Origin: Desulfococcus sp041737845
Lineage (GTDB): Bacteria; Desulfobacterota; Desulfobacteria; Desulfobacterales; Desulfococcaceae
NCBI RefSeq assembly: GCF_041737845.1
Contig: NZ_JBGSQX010000025.1
Span: 1-64,000 of the forward strand
Reading direction: 5' to 3'
DNA: 64,000 bases
Part shown: one piece after another, positions 1 through 8,562 of the stretch
Numbering within the stretch: position 1 is the first letter of the stretch
Layout: each line of letters begins with the position of its first letter
Notes under the pieces: generated by a model
What the model was told of the DNA's origin: nothing
Seen by the model: only the letters and a program-made list of their open reading frames with translations
Databases searched by the model: none
Program-made: the position numbers and the translations under genes

Positions 1-491
1 AATCCGACGAGTTCGAGCAGCAGGGCGACACGGTCCGCCGCATCGGCGGCGCCGGCGCAGATGCGGTGGACGATCAGGGGCTCGGCGATGATGTCGGCGA
101 TGCGCATCCGGGGGTTGAGGCTGGCGTAGGGGTCCTGGAAGACCAACTGCATGTGGCGGCGCATGGGCCGGAGGTCCTGTTTCCGGGCGTGGGTAATCTC
201 CCGCCCCCGGAAAAAAATCCTGCCGGCCGCCAGGGGGACCCGCCGCAGGACGGCCCTTCCCGTGGTACTTTTGCCCGAACCCGACTCGCCCACCAGCCCC
301 AGGGTCTCGCCAGGATAGATCTCGAAGGAGACCTGGTTGACGGCATGCACCACCCGCCGGCTCCGGCCCCAGAACCCGCCGCGGCCGCCGTCGAACCTGA
401 CGGTGAGCCCCTCGACGCGGACCAGGGGGTCGGGTGCCGCGGCCGGTCTCGCGTTTTCCTCCGCCAGGAAAACCGTCTCGGCACTATTCAT
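1..491 (-). CDS. dppF: Oligopeptide/dipeptide ABC transporter ATP-binding protein, DppF/OppF type (3' end outside window)
   Basis: The second ATPase of a peptide-type importer, which would hydrolyse ATP on the cytoplasmic face to drive uptake. The reverse strand is open from the ATG at 491 to the window edge, about 163 codons. An N-terminal lead is followed by the nucleotide-binding fold: Walker A GESGSGKST near residue 68 and the Q-loop LVFQDPYASLNPR typical of the Dpp/Opp family. The start overlaps the dppD stop by 8 bases, so the two are translationally coupled. The signature motif, Walker B and C-terminus lie beyond the window. Peptide versus nickel substrate cannot be decided. Confidence 0.9.
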   Translation of the reverse strand, partial: MNSAETVFLAEENARPAAAPDPLVRVEGLTVRFDGGRGGFWGRSRRVVHAVNQVSFEIYPGETLGLVGESGSGKSTTGRAVLRRVPLAAGRIFFRGREITHARKQDLRPMRRHMQLVFQDPYASLNPRMRIADIIAEPLIVHRICAGAADAADRVALLLELVG

Positions 492-1521
492 GTCCGCCCT
501 CCGCTCGATCCGGCGCCCCTGATTCTCCCGATTCCGACGGCTCCCCGGAGGTGCACCAGCAGGCCGCGTGGTGACCGTCGCCGTGGGGCCGGATCCGGGG
601 CCGGTTCACGCAGCATTCCCCGGCCCGGGCGCACCTCGGGAAAAAGGCGCACCCCTCCGGCGGCGAGATCAGGTCGGGGGGCACCCCCTCGATGGTGATC
701 ATCCGCTCGGTGTAGTCCTCCAGGCTGGGCGTCGCCCTCAGGAGCCCCCGGGTGTAGGGATGGACGGGATGGTGGAAGATGGCGTCGACCGGGCCGACCT
801 CGACGATCTCCCCGGCATACATCACCGCCACCCGGTTGCAGAGCTGGGCGACAACCCCCAGGTCGTGGGAGATCAGGATCACCGACAGGTTGAGCCGAGA
901 CTGGAGGTCGGCCATGAGTTCGAGGATCTGGGCCTGGATGGTGACGTCCAGGGCGGTGGTCGGCTCGTCTGCGATGAGAAGCTCCGGCTCGCAGGCCATG
1001 GCCATGGCGATCATGACCCGCTGGCGCATGCCGCCCGAGAATTCGTCGGGATACTGCTTCAGCCGCTTCTCCGGGGCGCTGATGTTCACGAGGGAGAGCA
1101 GCTCGACGGCCCGTGCCTTCGCCCGGGCGCCGCTCATCCCCAGGTGGTGCCGCAGCACCTCGCAGATCTGGGCGCCCACGGTGAAGACCGGGTTCAGGGA
1201 GGTCATGGGGTCCTGGAAGATCATGGAGATCTCTTTTCCCCTCACCTGCCTCAGATAGGCCGCCCCGCCCCGCCCGAAAAAGGAGCGCCCCTTCCAGCGG
1301 ACGTCGCCCGCCACGATCTCGCCGGGGGTCTGGACGAGCCCCATGGCCGCCTGAACGGTGACGCTCTTCCCGGAGCCCGATTCCCCCACCAGCCCCAGGG
1401 TCTCGCCCGGCGCCACATGGAGGCTGACCCCCCGGACCGCCCGAACGACGCCGCTGCGGGTGGTGAAGCGGACCTTGAGCCCCTCGATCTCCAGCAGAGG
1501 CATCTGCGGTCCGCCGGTCAT
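484..1521 (-). CDS. dppD: Oligopeptide/dipeptide ABC transporter ATP-binding protein, DppD type
   Basis: A 345-aa ATPase pairing with DppF on the inner face of the importer. Visible motifs are Walker A GESGSGKS near residue 43, Q-loop MIFQDPMTSLNPV, signature FSGGMRQRV, Walker B LLIADEPTTALD and the H-loop SHD. The C-terminus has the oligopeptide/dipeptide extension, with HPYTRGLL and a Cys-rich FFPRC-ARAGECC stretch that in relatives binds an Fe-S cluster. The ATG at 1521 overlaps the dppC stop as ATGA. A longer upstream frame exists but lies inside dppC and lacks homology. The true family length (about 330-350 aa) supports the chosen start. Confidence 0.95.
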   Translation of the reverse strand: MTGGPQMPLLEIEGLKVRFTTRSGVVRAVRGVSLHVAPGETLGLVGESGSGKSVTVQAAMGLVQTPGEIVAGDVRWKGRSFFGRGGAAYLRQVRGKEISMIFQDPMTSLNPVFTVGAQICEVLRHHLGMSGARAKARAVELLSLVNISAPEKRLKQYPDEFSGGMRQRVMIAMAMACEPELLIADEPTTALDVTIQAQILELMADLQSRLNLSVILISHDLGVVAQLCNRVAVMYAGEIVEVGPVDAIFHHPVHPYTRGLLRATPSLEDYTERMITIEGVPPDLISPPEGCAFFPRCARAGECCVNRPRIRPHGDGHHAACWCTSGEPSESGESGAPDRAEGGHE

Positions 1522-2519
1522 GGGGAAACCTCCGTCCGGCCCGCGCCGGCCCGCTCCAGGCGCTTCCGCTCGCGCCGCTTCCGGACGGCCTCCTTCCGGG
1601 CGAACTGCTTCTCGCGCTCCTGGGGATCTGAAATCAGGCGCATCCAGCTCGCCACCAGGTTGACGGCGAGCACCGTAACGGAGATGGCGATCCCCGGCAT
1701 GGTGACGAGCCACCAGGCCCGGAAGATGTAGTCCTTGCCTGCGGCGACGTCCAGCCCCCATGAGGTTGCCGGCGGCTGGATCCCCAGGCCCAGGAAGGAA
1801 AGCGCCGCCTCGGCCAGGACGATGCGGGCGAATTCCAGGATGGCCAGGGTGATGAGGGGCGAGGTAAGGTTGGGGAGGATGTGCCGGAAGATCACCCGTG
1901 CCGCGCTGCAGCCCAGGATCTCGGCCGCCTCCACGTAGGGGGTCCTCCGGACCGATAGCACGCTGCTGCGGGTCATGCGGCCGAAAACCATCCAGCCGTT
2001 CAGGGCCAGAACCACGATGACCGTGGTCATGCTCGGGCCGATCACCGCCAGGATGATCAGGGCCAGGAGGAGCCCGGGAAAGGCCACCTGGGTATCGATC
2101 CACCGCATGATGAAGCTGTCGGTCCGTCCGCCGAAATACCCGGCGAGAAGGCCCATGACCACCCCGAAGCTCCCGGCCGTCAATACCACCATGACGCCCA
2201 CCAGGAGGGAGACCCGGGAGCCCCAGATCACCCGGGACAGGACATCGCGGCCCAGGTGGTCGGTGCCCAGGAGATGGGACGACGACCCCTTTTCCGCCCA
2301 CGCGGGCGGCTTGAGGCGGTTTCTCAGATCCTGGGCCGCGGGGTCGCGGGGGGCGACGGCGGGGGCCAGGAGCGCCATGAGTACCAGGGCGCCGATGAGG
2401 AGGACCCCGGCAAAGCCGGCCTTGTCCCGCCAGAGTTCGAGGGCCAGTGCCCGGAGCTTCCGACGCCGGTCGTCTCCCCTGCCGCCCGTCACGGGGCGTG
2501 GATCGCTGTTTTGTTCCAT
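1518..2519 (-). CDS. dppC: Peptide ABC transporter permease, DppC type
   Basis: A 333-aa inner-membrane permease. A charged N-terminus is followed by a first membrane segment (LLIGALVLMALLAPAVAP), a periplasmic loop with the family motif HLLGTDHLGRDVLSRVIWGSR, then five further helices. The cytoplasmic EAA loop is EAAEILGCSAARVIFRHILPN. The C-terminal tail is unusually basic (KQFARKEAVRKRRERKRLER). The start is 1 base after the dppB stop and the stop overlaps the dppD start, so the permeases and ATPases form one transcription unit. Confidence 0.95.
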   Translation of the reverse strand: MEQNSDPRPVTGGRGDDRRRKLRALALELWRDKAGFAGVLLIGALVLMALLAPAVAPRDPAAQDLRNRLKPPAWAEKGSSSHLLGTDHLGRDVLSRVIWGSRVSLLVGVMVVLTAGSFGVVMGLLAGYFGGRTDSFIMRWIDTQVAFPGLLLALIILAVIGPSMTTVIVVLALNGWMVFGRMTRSSVLSVRRTPYVEAAEILGCSAARVIFRHILPNLTSPLITLAILEFARIVLAEAALSFLGLGIQPPATSWGLDVAAGKDYIFRAWWLVTMPGIAISVTVLAVNLVASWMRLISDPQEREKQFARKEAVRKRRERKRLERAGAGRTEVSP

Positions 2520-2520
2520 C

Positions 2521-3441
2521 CTACGCCAGCTTCAGTCTGGGATCGATGATCGTGTAGACCACGTCCATGGCAATGTTGATGAGGACCACCGTGACCGCCA
2601 CGGTGAAGACGATGGCCTGGAGCAGGATGAGGTCCTCCCGCTCAATGGCCTGGATGGCGGTCAGACCGAGCCCCGGCCAGGCGAAAACGGTCTCCACCAC
2701 GACCGAATACCCGGCGACGGCCCGGATCAGCTCCCACCCGCAGAGGGTGACCACCGGCAGCCCCGCGTTGCGGAGGGCATGGACCCCGACAACGCGGCGG
2801 AATGGAAGCCCTTTGGCCGTCGCGGTCTTGACGTACTGGCGGTTCAGTTCGTCGATCATGGCAGACCTCACGATCATCACCATCCTTGCCAGGGCCGGCA
2901 GGGCCAGGGTCACGGCCGGCATGATCATGTGGGCCGGGGTGGCGATGCCCGATGTGGGCAGCCACTTCAACTGGACGGCGAAGACGACGATGAGCAGCAG
3001 GCCGAGCCAGAACTGGGGGATGGACAGGCCGATGAGGCTGAAAAAAACCGTGAGCCGGTCGGATATCCCCCCCGGCCGGAGCGCGGCGATGATCCCCAGG
3101 GGGATCGAGAGCACGCAGGCCAGGCCGATTCCCAGGAAGGCCAGGTGAAGGGTCAGGGGCAGCTTTTCGAGGACGATCTCCATGGCCGGGCGGTGCTGCC
3201 ACAGGGATTCCCCGAAATCGAGGCGGGCCAGGCCTGCCAGGAAATCGGCGAACTGGACCGGTATGGGTCGATCGAGGCCGAGCTGCCGCTCGAATGCCGC
3301 CCGCTGCTCGGCGGTGGCCTCGAGGGGCAGCATGACCTTCACCGGGTCCCCCACCATCCGGGTTACGACGAAGACGATCACCGTCACGCCGAAAATGACG
3401 ACGGCGCCGTGCCAGATGCGCTTCAGGATGTATCGGCCCAT
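2521..3441 (-). CDS. dppB: Peptide ABC transporter permease, DppB type
   Basis: A 306-aa permease that forms the channel with DppC. It begins with the family-typical MGRYILKRIWH and a first helix (GAVVIFGVTVIVFVVTRMV), then the long periplasmic loop with GLDRPIPVQFADFLAGL, and ends in IIDPRLKLA, the usual DppB C-terminus. The EAA-loop equivalent is VKTATAKGLPFRRVVGVHALRNA. It sits 13 bases downstream of the binding-protein gene and 1 base before dppC. Confidence 0.95.
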   Translation of the reverse strand: MGRYILKRIWHGAVVIFGVTVIVFVVTRMVGDPVKVMLPLEATAEQRAAFERQLGLDRPIPVQFADFLAGLARLDFGESLWQHRPAMEIVLEKLPLTLHLAFLGIGLACVLSIPLGIIAALRPGGISDRLTVFFSLIGLSIPQFWLGLLLIVVFAVQLKWLPTSGIATPAHMIMPAVTLALPALARMVMIVRSAMIDELNRQYVKTATAKGLPFRRVVGVHALRNAGLPVVTLCGWELIRAVAGYSVVVETVFAWPGLGLTAIQAIEREDLILLQAIVFTVAVTVVLINIAMDVVYTIIDPRLKLA

Positions 3442-3454
3442 GCAGGCGCGCTCC

Positions 3455-4939
3455 TTATTTTTTGAGCTTCATCTCGGCGACCAGGAGCTTGGCGTCTACC
3501 CGCCCCGGCCACGCAAGGCGGGTGCTCAGCCCGTAGATGTCCTCGATGTTGAGCAGCCAAACGAAATAGGCCTGGTCATGGGCGCGTTTGACCGCCTGGT
3601 GATAGAGCCCGGCGCGTTTGGCCGCGTCGGTTTCCGTCCGGGCCCGGTCGATGAGGGATGCCAGTAGGGCATCCGTGTTGGACGAGCCGATGCCGCCGGC
3701 CTTGTAGTAGGCGGAAAAGCTCTTGTCCGCGTCCAGCAGCTCGTTGGAGCTCACGACGAAGATCCCGTCCCCCCGGGTCTTGCGGTCGAAGAGGCGGTTC
3801 AGGTATTCGTTGAACTCGAAGATGCGGACCTTGGTCGTGAGCCCCACGGCGTCCCAGTAGGCGGAGACCGCCTCCACGAGTTCGCGGTCCTTGAGCCAGC
3901 GCCCCGCCGTGCCGATGAGCTCCACTTCGGCGCCGACCACACCGGCCTCCTTGAGCAGGGCGTGGGCCTTGGCCGGATCATAGGGATAGGGCCCCACATC
4001 TGTATTGAATCCGAAAAACGACGGGCTGAGGAGCTGCCCCTGGGCGACCTGGGCAAATCCCTCGAAGAGCCCCTCGGCCAGGGCCTGTTTGTCGACCGCG
4101 TAGTTGAGGGCCTGGCGCACCCGGGGGTCCTTGGTGATGCCGCCGTCGGCGTTGAGGATGATGATGGGGTGTTCAAGCCCCAGGATATTGATCTTCTGGG
4201 GCACCTGCGCGGTGAATTCGGGCATGAGGTTGGTGATGAGGTCGAACTCTCCCGCAGAGAGGCCGGCCAGGCGGGTTCCAGGCTCGGAGACGAACCGGTA
4301 GGTCACCTTTTCGATGGCGGGCGCGCCGCCCCAGTATACCCCGTTGCGCTCCAGAAGGATGTGCTGGCCCCGCCGCCATTCGACAAACCGGTAGGGCCCC
4401 GTGCCCACGGGCGCCTCGGCGAATTTGGCGTCCCTGGAATGGGCCACGGGGACCATCTTCATCCAGTACAGCCGCGACGGCAGGATCGGGTCCGGACCGT
4501 CGGTTGTGATCCGGACGGTGAGATCGTCCACCTTCACGGCCGTCTTGATGGTGTTGAAAAAGGACATCTGCTCCGAATTGAACTTCGGATCGATGGTCCG
4601 CAGGATGCTGTAGACCACGGTATCGGCGTTGAAAGGCTCACCGTTGTGGAAGGTGACGCCGGCCCTCAGCTTGACCTCCCAGATCGACGGTTCGACCAGG
4701 GAGGGCGGCGCCGCTGCCAGCCCCGCCACGAGCTCCCCGGCGGGCGTCCGCTGCAGGAGGGTCTCGTAGATGTTGTCGTTAACGGCCCGCTCGCCCCCAT
4801 CCTCGCGGAGCTGAGGATCCAGGGTCGTCGGTTCGGAGCCCAGGGCGATGACGATGCCGTCGGCGCAGGCCGCCGCCGGCTGAAGGCAGACAGCCGCGGC
4901 GAGTATCCAAAGAAATACAATCCTCTTCAATCCTGTCAT
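3455..4939 (-). CDS. Extracellular solute-binding protein, family 5 (peptide/nickel-type)
   Basis: A 494-aa periplasmic binding protein that would deliver substrate to DppBC. The signal peptide is MTGLKRIVFLWILAAAVCLQ..., with a likely cut after ACA. The mature part shows SBP_bac_5 hallmarks: ALGSEPTTLDPQL, the LRAGVTFHNGEPFNADTVVYS stretch and DPRVRQALNYAVDKQAL. The chosen ATG has a good ribosome site (GAGGAG) 4-5 bases upstream. An in-frame extension to 5053 is rejected because it reads through a dispersed repeat. It is the first gene of the importer operon. The ligand is unknown; peptides are most likely, but nickel or other oligomers are possible. Confidence 0.92.
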   Translation of the reverse strand: MTGLKRIVFLWILAAAVCLQPAAACADGIVIALGSEPTTLDPQLREDGGERAVNDNIYETLLQRTPAGELVAGLAAAPPSLVEPSIWEVKLRAGVTFHNGEPFNADTVVYSILRTIDPKFNSEQMSFFNTIKTAVKVDDLTVRITTDGPDPILPSRLYWMKMVPVAHSRDAKFAEAPVGTGPYRFVEWRRGQHILLERNGVYWGGAPAIEKVTYRFVSEPGTRLAGLSAGEFDLITNLMPEFTAQVPQKINILGLEHPIIILNADGGITKDPRVRQALNYAVDKQALAEGLFEGFAQVAQGQLLSPSFFGFNTDVGPYPYDPAKAHALLKEAGVVGAEVELIGTAGRWLKDRELVEAVSAYWDAVGLTTKVRIFEFNEYLNRLFDRKTRGDGIFVVSSNELLDADKSFSAYYKAGGIGSSNTDALLASLIDRARTETDAAKRAGLYHQAVKRAHDQAYFVWLLNIEDIYGLSTRLAWPGRVDAKLLVAEMKLKK

Positions 4940-4961
4940 CTTCTCCTCCTCTTGCATCCTT

Positions 4962-5084
4962 GACGGTTCCGCAAAAAGGCCGATATCTGCGTTACGCCTA
5001 TCCCTCATCACTGCGGCGTACTGCAAGTACGTCGCATTCCTCGGGATTCGCAAGCCTTGATCTCGGCCTTTTTGCGAAACCGTC
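4962..5084. repeat. MITE-like palindromic repeat, copy 1
   Basis: About 123 bp with near-perfect terminal inverted repeats: the left end begins GACGGTTCCGCAAAAAGG and the right end reads back as GACGGTTTCGCAAAAAGG. Inside are the blocks GATATCTGCGTTACGC and GCGGCGTACTGCAAGTAC, followed by GGGATTCGCA. A diverged copy lies at 55544-55664 with the same order of blocks. No open frame encodes a transposase. It lies immediately upstream of the binding-protein gene, so it may affect that leader or end transcription coming from the FAD gene. Confidence 0.8.
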
Positions 5085-5134
5085 TGAAAATTGACTTTTT
5101 ACGAATGCATCAAGTATGATATGTGCGTTACGCT

Positions 5135-6418
5135 TCATCCCTTCCGCGGCGAGAACACCCCCAGGAGCCCGGAGCGGTCCACCCGCTCCGCAATCCGGTC
5201 CGGGCGGGTGGCGTAAAGCCCCCGCGCCTTCATCTCCTCGAAAAGAACCGACCCGGAAAAGGTGAATTTTTTGGCAAGTTCCCCCTTCTCCCGCATCTGG
5301 ACGCGCACCTCGTGGATGGCATATCCGATGGCCAGGCTCTCGGGAAGCACCAGCGGGGTTTCGCCCCGGGCGTGCCGCACCGCGTTGTATCCGGCCAGGG
5401 TGCCGGTGCAGATCGCTTCGGTATGCCCCACCAGCAACCCCGCCTTTTCTCCGGCGCAGAACAGGTTCTCCAGGCCCGCCACCCGGAGGGCGTCATCCCG
5501 GGGGGACATGCCCAGGTAGCGGACGGAATTGCCCATGCCGCCCGCATACGGGTCTTCATACCGGGCGTTCTCGAAGCCGGGAATCTCCCGCAGGACGGCC
5601 AGGGGAAAAAACGGGCTCATGAGCTTGGCGTGGCCGGTGTCGAGCAGGATGACATTCTCTTCAAACGCCGCCATGGCGTATTGCTGGCAGGCCTTCATCG
5701 CCAGTTTTCCCGACAGCCGGAGTTCGGGGGGAAGGGGGACGACGACCACCCCATGGGTGTTGAGCCTCTGGAGAAGCCCGGGGGCCAGGGATTCCTTGTG
5801 CAGCTTGCACGAACCGCTCATGGCGCCGGTCTGGCCGCCCTTTTGGCCGTCCATCTCCAGGATCCCGGCCTTTGCCGCCACGCTCACCCGTCCGCCAAAG
5901 CTGTGGCACCGGAGCACGCACATGGCGCAGCCGTTGCCGTATCGGGTACAGTTGGCCGGCGGGCCGGCCGTTCCCGTGGTTTCCACGAATACGTCGCCCG
6001 GGATGCGGACGGTCTCGCCCCCTTTTTTCCCGGTGACGGCGACGATCCGGCCGCCGTCCCGCTCGACGCCGGTGATCCGCGTCTCGAACCGGAGATCGAT
6101 AGCGTTGGCCGCGAGCAGGCGGCGCACAATGGGCTCCATGGTGCCCACATTGTAAAGGGAGGCGTGGGCATGGCCGGGAAACTCGACCTCCCGGTGCAGC
6201 AGGTTCCCGTCAATGGCCGTAAAAAGGCCCCCTCCGCCCAGGGCGATCATCTCCTCGGTCGCCGTGAACCTGCCGTTGTTGCGCATGATGCCGCCCACCA
6301 GGCCGGTGCCCAGAAGCATATCGGTGCGCTCGATCAGCACCGCCCCGGCGCCCTGGGATCCGGCGGCCAGCGCGGCGGCGCATCCCGCCCATCCGCCGCC
6401 GATAATGACGACCTTCAC
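5135..6418 (-). CDS. FAD-dependent oxidoreductase (GidA/MnmG-like fold)
   Basis: A 427-aa flavoprotein. The N-terminal Rossmann motif VVIIGGGWAGCAAAL binds FAD, and a late GLENLFCAGEKAGLLVG segment is the second FAD contact typical of GidA-like and glucose-inhibited-division relatives. A central Cys cluster GNGCAMCVLRCHSFGG may be redox-active or bind a metal. The GTG start at 6418 is preceded by AAGGAG. The longer ATG frame to 6700 crosses a strong hairpin and has no homology character. Substrate is unknown. A tRNA-modifying role (MnmG, TrmFO) is not supported because the family-specific C-terminal parts are missing. Confidence 0.8.
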   Translation of the reverse strand: MKVVIIGGGWAGCAAALAAGSQGAGAVLIERTDMLLGTGLVGGIMRNNGRFTATEEMIALGGGGLFTAIDGNLLHREVEFPGHAHASLYNVGTMEPIVRRLLAANAIDLRFETRITGVERDGGRIVAVTGKKGGETVRIPGDVFVETTGTAGPPANCTRYGNGCAMCVLRCHSFGGRVSVAAKAGILEMDGQKGGQTGAMSGSCKLHKESLAPGLLQRLNTHGVVVVPLPPELRLSGKLAMKACQQYAMAAFEENVILLDTGHAKLMSPFFPLAVLREIPGFENARYEDPYAGGMGNSVRYLGMSPRDDALRVAGLENLFCAGEKAGLLVGHTEAICTGTLAGYNAVRHARGETPLVLPESLAIGYAIHEVRVQMREKGELAKKFTFSGSVLFEEMKARGLYATRPDRIAERVDRSGLLGVFSPRKG

Positions 6419-6588
6419 TGTTGTGGCTCCTTGTAAAAGGTTCCGAAGCATCCCCGACAGGATCGGAAGATACCATGAGACATCCGCATGGAACAATGGA
6501 TTTTCGTATATAGAGTGCAGGGGGGTGTCAAGACTTTTCCAAGCGGGAGAGGACGCGGGCGGAGAAACGCCAGGCGTTCCGGCCGGCC

Positions 6589-6636
6589 CCCGCCGGGACG
6601 GGATCAGCCCTTCGGGCAATGACCCGTCCCGGCGGG
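6589..6636. repeat. Long perfect inverted repeat with nested hairpin
   Basis: A 14-bp perfect arm (CCCGCCGGGACGGG) at 6589-6602 pairs with 6623-6636. The 20-base loop itself contains GCCC-TTC-GGGC. It begins just after the stop of the small membrane protein at 6645 (minus strand). There is no T-run, so a classical intrinsic terminator is not clear. It could protect the 3' end of the mRNA or be a REP-like element. Confidence 0.75.
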
Positions 6637-6644
6637 CGGGCGGA

Positions 6645-6857
6645 TTATTCCTTTTTCGCCGACAGCAGACGGCATGCCTTGCTGTCGGGCGCGAAGACAA
6701 AAAATCCCGCCATGATGATCAGCGGCAGGGCGAAAAAAAAGCCGAAGACCGGCAGAACGATCGTCCCGACGATCGCAAGCAGCAGGCTGAAGATGAAGAC
6801 CACCGCCCCCACCGACCGGCTGGAGACCTTGTCGTAAAAACATTCTGTTTTGCTCAT
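6645..6857 (-). CDS. Small membrane protein, two predicted helices
   Basis: A 70-aa protein of unknown function. After a short polar N-terminus (MSKTECFYDKVSSRS) come two hydrophobic stretches, VGAVVFIFSLLLAIVGTIVLP and FGFFFALPLIIMAGFFVFA, then a polar tail ending in SAKKE. The ATG at 6857 has the ribosome site GAGGAG spaced about 6 bases away. The Cys in the N-terminal tail and the two-helix layout resemble many short conserved membrane proteins without known function. Confidence 0.65.
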   Translation of the reverse strand: MSKTECFYDKVSSRSVGAVVFIFSLLLAIVGTIVLPVFGFFFALPLIIMAGFFVFAPDSKACRLLSAKKE

Positions 6858-7335
6858 ATCAAATCTCCTCTGTAAGGGGTGCACGACCGTCAGGGATGAT
6901 GCCCCGCGGACGCGAAGGGCAAAACCGCCTTTTACTTATCTATTGTTAATAGTGATCATGAACGGCCGTATTTCAATAGGGGCATGATTGGGGCATAAAC
7001 GGGGCTTTTTCCTGCTATCGGCCCGGGTTCGGGAGACGCCCCCGGATGCCGTCATCCATCTCGACGGAATTTCGTGAAAAGAATCCCCTTCCCCCAGCCA
7101 AAAGCCTACTTGACGAAAACGCCCCTATCGGGGTAGTATGTGTCCAAGATGATCTGTGCCAGTTGACTTCTCCAGAGCCAGGCGGTTCAATTTCGCATGC
7201 GACGCTCGCAATTCGCACGATGCGGCATCCGGCGGAAACCGAATCCATCGATGTCAGCATGGCGCATCTCATACCGTGTCCGCCAGAACCGGAGGACGTT
7301 CTTTTCTCAACCCATCAGCCTAAAAGGAGGATATC
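6858..7335. other. Intergenic region between divergent genes
   Basis: No gene is seen. The first 110 bases presumably hold the promoter of the small membrane protein. The right half holds a sigma70-like promoter (7110-7139) facing the dodecin gene, giving a leader of about 190 bases. Confidence 0.6.
7110..7139 (+). promoter_or_regulatory. Sigma70-like promoter upstream of dodecin
   Basis: TTGACG at 7110-7115 and TAGTAT at 7134-7139 are 18 bases apart. The spacer contains a small palindrome (CCCC-TAT-CGGGG), which could be an operator. The next plus-strand gene is dodecin at 7336. Confidence 0.55.
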
Positions 7336-7548
7336 ATGGGCGAAAGTGTCTACAAGGTCATCGAACTGGTAGGAACCAGCACCGAATCATGGGAAGACGC
7401 CGCGAAGAAAGCGGTGGACACCGCATCGAAATCCCTCAAGGAGCTCAGGGTCGCGGAAATCACCAAGCTCGACATGAAAGTGGAAAACGGAAAAGTGACG
7501 GCCTATCGGGCACGGGTAAATCTGTCGTTCAAGTACGTCGGCGACTGA
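7336..7548 (+). CDS. Dodecin family flavin-binding protein
   Basis: A 70-aa protein matching dodecin over its whole length (usual length 65-75 aa). It starts MGESVYKVIELVGTSTESWEDAAKKAV, carries the helix segment TASKSLKELRVAEI, and ends in the beta strands VTAYRARVNLSFKYV. Dodecins form hollow 12-mers that store flavins or CoA and shield the cell from free flavin. The ribosome site AAGGAGG lies 6 bases upstream. A flavodoxin lies convergent downstream, a fitting neighbour. Confidence 0.9.
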   Translation: MGESVYKVIELVGTSTESWEDAAKKAVDTASKSLKELRVAEITKLDMKVENGKVTAYRARVNLSFKYVGD

Positions 7549-7572
7549 TCCCGGCGCATAACCCCAGCATCG

Positions 7573-7605
7573 GCGAAACGCCCCTCACGGCGGCGTTTCG
7601 CGTTT
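7573..7605 (+). terminator. Hairpin terminator after dodecin
   Basis: A perfect 10-bp stem GCGAAACGCC/GGCGTTTCGC with a 9-base loop, followed by a short T-rich tail GTTTC. It lies 25 bases after the dodecin stop and could serve both convergent genes. Confidence 0.6.
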
Positions 7606-7704
7606 CTCCTCCCATGAGCCGGAAGAAGGGCGGCATCCGGATCAGCACGATCACGATCACCCAGATCTGCAATCCGCGGTCCACCCGGCCCGATCCGTGC
7701 AGAT

Positions 7705-8145
7705 CTATTTCCCCTGGAGCTTCTTCGCGATCGATTTTCCGTAGTCCTGGGCCATCTGGATTCCCCCGCCCAGGGAGGCGTTTTTTAACATCAGGGGATC
7801 CCCCACCATGTCCATCTTGAAGATATTGGCCATGGTGCCGTAAATACGCTCCGGCGCCTCACCGCTCCAGCCGAAGGCGCCGAACGCCCCGCCCACCTTG
7901 CCATCCAGGTTGGCCTTTTCCGCCAGGAAGAGGAGGGTCTTCATTTTTTCGAGCATCTCTCCGTGATAGGTGGACGATCCGAGAACCAGGGCGTCATACC
8001 CCTCCAGATCCGCCTCTTTCTTGATCTGCTTGATGTCCAGGACTTCGGCTTCCAGCCCCGAAATCCGAACACCTTCGCCGATCAGTCGGGCGATCTTTTC
8101 CGTGTCTCCGGTTCTTGTGGCATAAACGATCAGTACTTTCGGCAT
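7705..8145 (-). CDS. Flavodoxin-like protein
   Basis: A 146-aa cytoplasmic electron carrier of the flavodoxin fold. The FMN phosphate loop is TRTGDTEKIA near residue 10 instead of the commoner TGNTE. The second loop is LGSSTYHGEML and the third FGAFGWSGEAPERI, the pattern of flavodoxin domains in FprA-type flavoproteins and of short stand-alone relatives. The length fits a short-chain flavodoxin. It would carry one or two electrons in redox metabolism; the partner is unknown. Confidence 0.88.
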   Translation of the reverse strand: MPKVLIVYATRTGDTEKIARLIGEGVRISGLEAEVLDIKQIKKEADLEGYDALVLGSSTYHGEMLEKMKTLLFLAEKANLDGKVGGAFGAFGWSGEAPERIYGTMANIFKMDMVGDPLMLKNASLGGGIQMAQDYGKSIAKKLQGK

Positions 8146-8562
8146 GGCATCTCCTCCCCTTCGCGATTCACAGGCCAGCGTGATTGGCGCGGTTACGTTG
8201 AATTTTCTGGAACAATACAGAATACTGCTTGGATTTACAGAAAAACCTTATTTCCCGTCAATCGAATTTTTCAAGGATTCCCGGTTCCGGGTCCGGACAT
8301 TCCCCGGCAGGAGAGCCGGCCCCCGGTTCGGGTTTCAGTGAAAACACTGCAATAATGAGGTTTTATGTTGACAACGAAGAAATATTTCTGCATTGATCTT
8401 TTTAAATGGCCATCAGCAGATGAACCATCGGACATATCATGATCAAGAATCACGATGGACATGCCTTTTGGCGCAGCCTCATGGCCGGTTTTTGGGTATG
8501 GATGAACCATCCGGCAGCCGATTATTAGGGAGCAAAAACCAACGGAAAAGGAGAAAAGACAG
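8146..8562. other. Intergenic region upstream of HU
   Basis: No gene is seen. It is more AT-rich than its surroundings towards the HU gene. A small hairpin CAGTG-AAAA-CACTG lies near 8336, a TTGACA box near 8368 lacks a convincing -10, and GATGAACCATC occurs twice (about 8417 and 8500), possibly as operator half-repeats for hup regulation. Confidence 0.45.

Noticed and set aside
3455..5053. Longer start for the solute-binding protein at 5053
   Set aside because: The extra 38 residues are encoded by the dispersed repeat and precede a clear signal peptide and ribosome site at 4939.
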